From CAZAGA01 sp041912175 (GTDB lineage: Bacteria > Chloroflexota > Anaerolineae > Anaerolineales > UBA4823), in assembly GCA_041912175.1 (NCBI GenBank), contig JAYRNN010000296.1:1-10226 (forward strand): a DNA stretch of 10,226 nucleotides, read 5' to 3'. Position numbers and translations under genes: made by a program. Below are positions 5,414 to 10,226 of this stretch, in pieces. The notes beneath the pieces are model-generated. The model did no database searches. It saw only the letters and a list, made by a program, of their open reading frames with translations, and was not told where the DNA came from. Within the stretch, counting starts at the first letter, position 1; each line of letters starts with the position of its first letter.

Positions 5414-7159
5414 TCAGCCCCCAAGCATCCAGAGCCACTTTCGCTGTAGTTCTCTACGGCGGTCAGGGGCGCCAGGCAAGGTTAATGGGCGGCCCCGGCC
5501 GTCAATGACAATCCCGAGAATGCTCCCTGACACGCGCAGGCTGCCGCCTCGCCCACCCCCTCCCATGCCAATCTCATATCGATGAAAGGGTTGTAATTGA
5601 ATTTGAGCGTGTTTGCCTGGTTGAAGTGGGATTACCTCTAACTCACCTTGCTTTACATCCATGACGATCTCATGCCCATCATCAAGTATCATCTTCACGC
5701 GCAAGATTGGGGTCCCTGAAGGCGCGTGTCCCATGGGTGAAATTACTGTCGCCAGGTGCAAGAATATATCGGTATTTAGGACTTGAGACGTCGCGGTTGG
5801 ATTTAGACTCGCAACAGCCCCCAAGGGCGCAGCGATTTGGTCCTGATCCACCACGAGCGTCGTGATGCCTGTCGGCTGCAACCCATCCAACAACAGCAGG
5901 CATGTTTGACCCGGGCTGGTAGTGTGGGACAAGACGCTCCCCGAAGCCAGGATTGGCTCTACCCAAGGGAGCTGCCCATCTTCCGTTTTGGCAATGTCGT
6001 TTGGAAAATCCGCCAGAATTCGCCTGATTCCATCTTGAAGCGCCAAGCGGGCAAAAGCATTCTGAATAGCGAGTTCATGTTCTGTCATGGGTAAACAGGC
6101 GGGGTAGATAGACTTATTAAATGCATATTCGAGAATTATATTATCCGTAATCCCAACCGGACTCAACCAGCGATGAAATTCCTGCATCATTTCCGTATCA
6201 ACCGTATCGAGGAAAGTGGGCTGCGGATATACACCGATTGACAATCTCCCATTAAATGCTGCTGCGACGGTCGTAGAAAAAGGTCCGAGGTCAACACCAA
6301 GGACGCCTTTCGTTGCATTATGTGACTGACTCAGGTAGCGAATAATGTACCCTAAACCGGTTGCAGATGGCAGCATGTTCCCTTGAGACCATTGCATCAG
6401 GTCGGTCGCGCCTGGTAATTGGCGGATGCGGATCTTCATGATGATCCTGGCCATCAACTCGTTGGCTGCCGCCAAGGTCTCGGCGGCGTTATTCGTCCGA
6501 ATATTTGGTCCCAGGTGCAGGTGGGGTGAATTTTTAAAGATCGCCTGGATAATGGGCTGCAAAATCGGGTTGCCAACGTATAAGATTTCTGCACGATAAT
6601 CTTCGGCGGTTCGTTGAAAGGCTAACTGGATTGGCTCCAATAATTGGGCCACGCTTCGAGAAGCGCCGCGATCTGTTCCACTTTCGAGGATGATCAAATC
6701 CGGTTGGTACTGTAAAATATCGTCCAGGACCGCTTCCTTCTTAACAATATCGGTCAGAGAAATGGATTTGATTTGTCCTGCGAATGACTGCACGCCTAAT
6801 CGCAGGGCGCTGCTCAAAGGAGCATCTTTTTCCAAGCCTGCAATATATACTTTTAACGGCGGGCCGGCGGATATCGTGGTAATGCACTGCGAGACTCCAA
6901 GGCCATCCTGTGATACCGGGCGGATCAGATCCTTCTGTAAATTTAACAAAACCCGACCGGTAAGGGCTTGTAGTTCCTCGATGGCAGCGCGAACTCCGTG
7001 ACGGAGGTTTGGCCCATAAACTCCAATTGTTGTATACGATTTGCCCACTCCTAGCAAATGAAATTGCCCTTTGATACGATCCAATAGGAGTGCGCGGGTA
7101 GATATCTTGCCAATATCAATCGCTAAAATGGGCCCGGTGTTCGTTTCAGGATGATTCAT
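5414..7159 (-). CDS. MutL-like (glutamate mutase L family) ASKHA-fold protein
   Basis: This 581-residue protein has an actin/Hsp70-type ATPase fold. Phosphate-1 is LAIDIGKISTRALLLD (12-27). ILESGTDRGAS (157-167) resembles the GGTDGG segment of MutL. ILYVGNPILQPII (192-204) and HLGPNIRTNNAAETLAAANEL (215-235) follow. Phosphate-2 is LGVDLGPFSTTVAAAF (287-302), and an adenosine-type loop is ILASGSVLS (403-411). The order fits the glutamate mutase L family, whose characterised member is linked to B12-dependent glutamate mutase. The C-terminal 100 residues add a beta-rich domain with GMGGGGRGGS (531-540) and GIVIDGRGRPLTLP (549-562). No mutase subunit gene is nearby, so a mutase-chaperone role is not supported by context. 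It is not the mismatch-repair MutL. The ATG at 7159 lacks a strong ribosome binding site. It is the first gene of the leftward run, three bases ahead of the next gene. Confidence 0.7.
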   Translation of the reverse strand: MNHPETNTGPILAIDIGKISTRALLLDRIKGQFHLLGVGKSYTTIGVYGPNLRHGVRAAIEELQALTGRVLLNLQKDLIRPVSQDGLGVSQCITTISAGPPLKVYIAGLEKDAPLSSALRLGVQSFAGQIKSISLTDIVKKEAVLDDILQYQPDLIILESGTDRGASRSVAQLLEPIQLAFQRTAEDYRAEILYVGNPILQPIIQAIFKNSPHLHLGPNIRTNNAAETLAAANELMARIIMKIRIRQLPGATDLMQWSQGNMLPSATGLGYIIRYLSQSHNATKGVLGVDLGPFSTTVAAAFNGRLSIGVYPQPTFLDTVDTEMMQEFHRWLSPVGITDNIILEYAFNKSIYPACLPMTEHELAIQNAFARLALQDGIRRILADFPNDIAKTEDGQLPWVEPILASGSVLSHTTSPGQTCLLLLDGLQPTGITTLVVDQDQIAAPLGAVASLNPTATSQVLNTDIFLHLATVISPMGHAPSGTPILRVKMILDDGHEIVMDVKQGELEVIPLQPGKHAQIQLQPFHRYEIGMGGGGRGGSLRVSGSILGIVIDGRGRPLTLPGAPDRRRELQRKWLWMLGG

Positions 7160-7178
7160 AGAGTTGTTCTAAGAATTA

Positions 7179-7207
7179 AGGATAACACTAGCATTCAATG
7201 TACGCAA
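7179..7207 (-). promoter_or_regulatory. Candidate promoter of the MutL-like/recF run
   Basis: Reading the minus strand, TTGCGT (7207-7202) is followed by a 17-base spacer and TATCCT (7184-7179), with TG at 7187-7186 giving an extended -10 (TGTTATCCT). The predicted start near 7172 would leave a leader of roughly a dozen bases before the ATG at 7159. The hexamers match the consensus only partly (3/6 and 4/6), so the call rests on spacing, the TG extension and position. Confidence 0.3.
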
Positions 7208-7255
7208 GCTTGGTTTGTCTTTTGTGACTGACGACATCCTGGGGCCGATGATAGG

Positions 7256-7310
7256 CGGATAAATCTGCGGAAACAAGGCGACTGGAATTGCTTATCCGGT
7301 GGCTTGTTTC
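7256..7310. repeat. Two interlocked inverted repeats, pseudoknot-like topology
   Basis: CGGATAA (7256-7262) is complementary to TTATCCG (7292-7298), and GAAACAAG (7270-7277) is complementary to CTTGTTTC (7303-7310). The arms alternate, so both stems together would form an H-type pseudoknot in RNA. Each repeat alone is expected by chance in a region of this size; the interleaving is the only notable point. Confidence 0.25.
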
Positions 7311-7525
7311 AAATCCGGGAAAACGAACACGAAAACGATTATCTGAATAATAGAAGTTGTACAATTCTTCCGCCTTCTTGATGATACGAATGATGACAAA
7401 ATCACTGTCTTTAACGTGCCATATATTACTACTCTAAATTATCCAAGATGACTACAATAAATAGTTGGAAGAAAAGTATTATAAATTCTTATAGAGAGAG
7501 CCTAAATTACACACTCCGATAATCT

Positions 7526-7530
7526 AGGAG
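7526..7530 (+). promoter_or_regulatory. Ribosome binding site deciding the nifJ start
   Basis: AGGAG lies seven bases before the ATG at 7538. Three in-frame ATGs occur at 7532, 7538 and 7547. The first is only one base from AGGAG and is too close. The third could use GGAG at 7534-7537. The in-frame stop TAA at 7520-7522 limits any further extension. The start at 7538 is preferred. Confidence 0.7.
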
Positions 7531-7537
7531 AATGGAG

Positions 7538-10226
7538 ATGAAACAAATGAATCGACAAAAGGTAACGATTGACGGCAACGAAGCAACTGCTTCTGTTGCC
7601 CACAGACTAAGCGAAGTGATTGCAATCTATCCAATCACGCCTTCATCGGGGATGGGGGAGCTGGCTGACGAGTGGTCTGCAAAAGGCCATAAAAACATTT
7701 GGGGGACGATACCACTGGTTATCGAGCTCCAATCTGAAGGCGGCGCTTCAGGCTCAGTGCATGGCGCCTTGCAAACCGGCTCGCTAACGACTACATTCAC
7801 AGCCTCCCAAGGTTTGCTGTTAATGATCCCAAATATGTACAAGATCGCCGGTGAGCTAACCGCGGCTGTTTTTCATGTATCAGCGCGCGCCCTGGCAGCT
7901 CAGGCTCTCTCAATTTTTGGCGATCACTCCGATGTTATGGCAACGCGCCAAACGGGTTTTGCACTCTTGGCCTCTAATTCGGTCCAAGAAGCTCAGGATA
8001 TGGCCGCCATCGCACACGCCGCAACATTAGAATCGCGCGTTCCATTTGTCCATTTCTTCGATGGCTTCCGCACTTCACATGAGGTAAATAAAATCGAGCA
8101 GCTTACGGATGAAGACCTGTATGCGCTCATCGATCAGAGCAAGGTTCGCGAGCACAGGGCACGCGGTTTATCACCGGACCGCCCGATGTTACGCGGCACT
8201 GCTCAGAACCCGGATATCTACTTCCAGGGCAGAGAAACTGTCAATCCTTTCTATAACGCCACACCTGGAATTGTCCAAAAATACATGGATCGGTTTGCAG
8301 AAATTACCGGTCGCCAGTATCACCTTTTTGAATACAATGGCGCGCCTGATGCTGAGCGTGTAATCGTGATCATGGGCTCCGGCGCAGAGACCACCGAGGA
8401 AACAGTCCATTACCTGGTTGGAAAAGGCGAAAAGATTGGCGTCTTGAAGATCCATCTTTTCCGGCCTTTCTCTGTGAAACATTTTGCCCAGTTATTACCA
8501 ACGACAGTCAAGACAATTGCAGTGCTTGATCGCTGTAAGGAACCAGGCGGCGCTGGCGAGCCGCTCTACCAGGATGTAATCACTGCCTTAAACGAAGTCT
8601 GGAAAGGCAATATGCCGCGGGTCATCGGCGGGCGCTACGGTCTTTCTTCGAAGGAATTCACCCCAGCAATGGTCAAGGGCGTCTTTGATGAAATGCTTAA
8701 GGATGAGCCCAAGAACCATTTCGTGGTGGGTATCGAGGATGACATCACCCATAACAGTATTAATTATGACCCTGCCTTCCATATCGAGTCGACAGAAACT
8801 CGACGCTGCCTCTTCTGGGGTCTCGGCGCGGATGGTACCGTTGGCGCCAATAAAAACTCGATCAAAATTATTGGTGAAGAGACAAACAACTTCGCCCAAG
8901 GCTATTTCGTCTACGACTCGCGTAAATCAGGTCAGGTGACCATTTCTCACCTGCGGTTTGGCCCAAAGCCGATCCGGGCGCCTTATTTAATCACCCAGGC
9001 CCAATTTATCGCCTGCCACCAATTCTCATTCTTAGAGCGGCTAGACGTCTTAAAAGCCGCCGAGCCGGGTGGGGTGTTCTTATTGAACAGCATATTTGGG
9101 CCTGAGGAAGTCTGGGATAACCTGCCACGTGAAACCCAGCAATCGATCCTCGATAAGAAATTACGCTTCTACGTGATCGATGCATATGAAGTCGCAAAGC
9201 AGACTGGCATGGGTGGCCGTATCAATACAATCATGCAGACCTGTTTCTTTGCCATCAGCGGCGTTCTCCCGCCGGATCAGGCAATTGAAGAGATCAAACA
9301 TGCCATTGAGAAAACCTATAGCAAACGCGGCGAGGCAGTTGTAAAGGCAAACTTCGAAGCAGTCGACGCCACACTAAAGAACTTATATGAAGTGAAGGTG
9401 CCCACTCAGGTTTCGAGCAAGCTTACTCGCCGCCCACCGGTCCCACTCGAGGCGCCACAATATGTTCAGGACTTCATCGCACCCATCATTATGATGGATG
9501 GCGATAGTCTACCTGTCAGCGCTTTACCTGTTGACGGAACTTTCCCAACTGCTTCTACGCAATGGGAGAGACGTAACATCGCCCTCGAAATTCCGGTTTG
9601 GGAAGAAAATTTGTGTATCCAGTGTGGAAAATGCGTCATGGTCTGCCCGCATGCAGTCATTCGTGAAAAAGTATATGAGCCTTCTTATCTGGCCAATGCA
9701 CCCGAAGGTTGGGTAAGCGTTGATGCACGATGGAAAGAGTTTCCTGACACAAAATACACGCTGGCGGTCGCCCCGGAGGACTGTACCGGTTGTGGCATAT
9801 GCGTGGAAGTCTGCCCGGCTAAGGACAAGAGCCAGGTTGGCCGTAAAGCGATCAACATGGCGGAACAACTGCCGATCCGCGAACGTGAAGCCATCAAATG
9901 GGAATATTTCAAAAGCATTCCCGATATCGATCGGACCACGTTCAGCCTGCGCACGGTGAAGAACTCACAATTGTTACGCCCGCTATTTGAATTCTCGCTA
10001 GCATGCGCTGGCTGCGGTGAAACGCCGTACATCAAACTTCTGACCCAGTTATTTGGCGACCGGATTGTCGTAGCAAATGCTACCGGATGTTCCTCAATTT
10101 ATGGAGGCAACCTGCCTACGATCCCGTATGCGAAAAACGATGAAGGACGCGGACCTGCCTGGTCGAACTCCCTCTTCGAAGACAACGCCGAATTTGGCCT
10201 GGGTTTCCGATTGACGATTGATAAAC
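7538..10226 (+). CDS. nifJ: Pyruvate:ferredoxin (flavodoxin) oxidoreductase, 5' part (runs off the window)
   Basis: This homodimeric, thiamine-diphosphate, three-cluster enzyme interconverts pyruvate plus CoA with acetyl-CoA, CO2 and reduced ferredoxin in the cytoplasm of anaerobes. The frame is open for 896 codons with no stop or frameshift; roughly a quarter of the usual ~1170 residues is missing. Visible parts are domain I with YPITPSS (31-37) and QSEGGASGSVHG (65-76); domain II with VLKIHLFRPF (302-311); the gamma-type domain with GLGADGTVGANK (428-439); and a ferredoxin domain with CIQCGKCVMVCP (Cys 693, 696, 699, 703) and CTGCGICVEVCP (Cys 749, 752, 755, 759). The start of the TPP domain shows ACAGCGE (Cys 823, 826) and ATGCSS (Cys 851). 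The 823/826/851 spacing equals that of the proximal-cluster cysteines in the Desulfovibrio africanus enzyme; the fourth ligand and the GDG TPP motif lie beyond the edge. The physiological direction cannot be read from sequence. Confidence 0.96.
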   Translation, partial: MKQMNRQKVTIDGNEATASVAHRLSEVIAIYPITPSSGMGELADEWSAKGHKNIWGTIPLVIELQSEGGASGSVHGALQTGSLTTTFTASQGLLLMIPNMYKIAGELTAAVFHVSARALAAQALSIFGDHSDVMATRQTGFALLASNSVQEAQDMAAIAHAATLESRVPFVHFFDGFRTSHEVNKIEQLTDEDLYALIDQSKVREHRARGLSPDRPMLRGTAQNPDIYFQGRETVNPFYNATPGIVQKYMDRFAEITGRQYHLFEYNGAPDAERVIVIMGSGAETTEETVHYLVGKGEKIGVLKIHLFRPFSVKHFAQLLPTTVKTIAVLDRCKEPGGAGEPLYQDVITALNEVWKGNMPRVIGGRYGLSSKEFTPAMVKGVFDEMLKDEPKNHFVVGIEDDITHNSINYDPAFHIESTETRRCLFWGLGADGTVGANKNSIKIIGEETNNFAQGYFVYDSRKSGQVTISHLRFGPKPIRAPYLITQAQFIACHQFSFLERLDVLKAAEPGGVFLLNSIFGPEEVWDNLPRETQQSILDKKLRFYVIDAYEVAKQTGMGGRINTIMQTCFFAISGVLPPDQAIEEIKHAIEKTYSKRGEAVVKANFEAVDATLKNLYEVKVPTQVSSKLTRRPPVPLEAPQYVQDFIAPIIMMDGDSLPVSALPVDGTFPTASTQWERRNIALEIPVWEENLCIQCGKCVMVCPHAVIREKVYEPSYLANAPEGWVSVDARWKEFPDTKYTLAVAPEDCTGCGICVEVCPAKDKSQVGRKAINMAEQLPIREREAIKWEYFKSIPDIDRTTFSLRTVKNSQLLRPLFEFSLACAGCGETPYIKLLTQLFGDRIVVANATGCSSIYGGNLPTIPYAKNDEGRGPAWSNSLFEDNAEFGLGFRLTIDK

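Larger units (their letters stand above)
7160..7537. other. Divergent intergenic region between the MutL-like run and nifJ
   Basis: This 378-base stretch has no gene I can support. Near the left end is a candidate minus-strand promoter (7179-7207). The right third (about 7400-7500) is AT-rich and carries several poor promoter-like hexamers facing nifJ, for example TTGGAA (7465-7470) with TTATAG (7489-7494), but none is convincing. The middle holds interlocked inverted repeats (7256-7310). An 81-codon stop-free stretch on the minus strand (7188-7433) has no ATG. No tRNA or known riboswitch pattern was recognised. Confidence 0.6.

Noticed and set aside
5414..7159. Possible annotation as the DNA mismatch-repair protein MutL
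   Set aside because: It has none of the GHKL ATPase motifs. The name similarity is to glutamate mutase L, a different family.
7439..7447. TTATCCAAG, resembling a DnaA box
   Set aside because: It matches only 7 of 9 positions and is a single copy. There is no cluster or AT-rich unwinding element with origin genes, so an origin is not supported despite recF being present.
7160..7537. Possible tRNA or small RNA gene in the divergent spacer
   Set aside because: No cloverleaf with a T-loop GTTCRA pattern or acceptor pairing could be found on either strand.
8189..8482. Minus-strand open frame of 97 codons inside nifJ
   Set aside because: It lies entirely within the NifJ coding frame, whose conserved motifs run through it, and shows no recognisable domain or ribosome binding site.
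9524..9868. Minus-strand open frame of 114 codons over the NifJ ferredoxin domain
   Set aside because: The opposite strand encodes the two CxxCxxCxxxCP cluster motifs in frame, so this is a shadow frame.

Overview
The window looks like chromosomal DNA from an anaerobic bacterium, most likely a member of the Chloroflexota (Anaerolineae-like). This placement is an inference. It rests on the moderate base composition, on a MutL-like ASKHA protein clustered with a KOW-ended companion and a CNB/membrane/PH-like protein, and on an oxygen-sensitive-type pyruvate:ferredoxin oxidoreductase. No rRNA, tRNA, CRISPR array, insertion sequence or prophage gene was seen. Nearly all of the DNA is accounted for by seven genes.

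Layout: (a) 1-139 is an AT-rich leader with a 10-bp inverted repeat and a consensus -10 box unusually close to the next start codon. (b) 140-850 (+) is rsmG, the 16S rRNA G527 methyltransferase. (c) 845-7159 (-) is a tightly packed five-gene run. In transcription order it holds a MutL-like ASKHA protein, a 350-residue protein of unknown function with a KOW-like end, a CNB/membrane/PH-like protein, def (peptide deformylase) and recF. Gaps inside the run are 3, 14, 89 and -1 bases. Its last gene, recF, overlaps the end of rsmG tail to tail by 6 bp. (d) 7160-7537 is the 378-base divergent intergenic region, with a candidate promoter for the leftward run, AT-rich DNA before nifJ, a pair of interlocked inverted repeats and an 81-codon open stretch without an ATG. 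(e) 7538-10226 (+) is the first 896 codons of nifJ, cut by the window edge.

How the genes relate: rsmG, def and recF are housekeeping genes (ribosome maturation, N-terminal processing, recombinational repair), and nifJ is central anaerobic carbon metabolism. The part least explained by known biology is the three-gene block at 2700-7159. It holds a MutL-family-like ATPase-fold protein with no mutase gene beside it, a barrel/KOW-type partner of unknown role, and a membrane protein that joins a degenerate cyclic-nucleotide-binding fold to two copies of a membrane-plus-PH-like unit. The close spacing suggests that the three are made together. A shared function is only a hypothesis.
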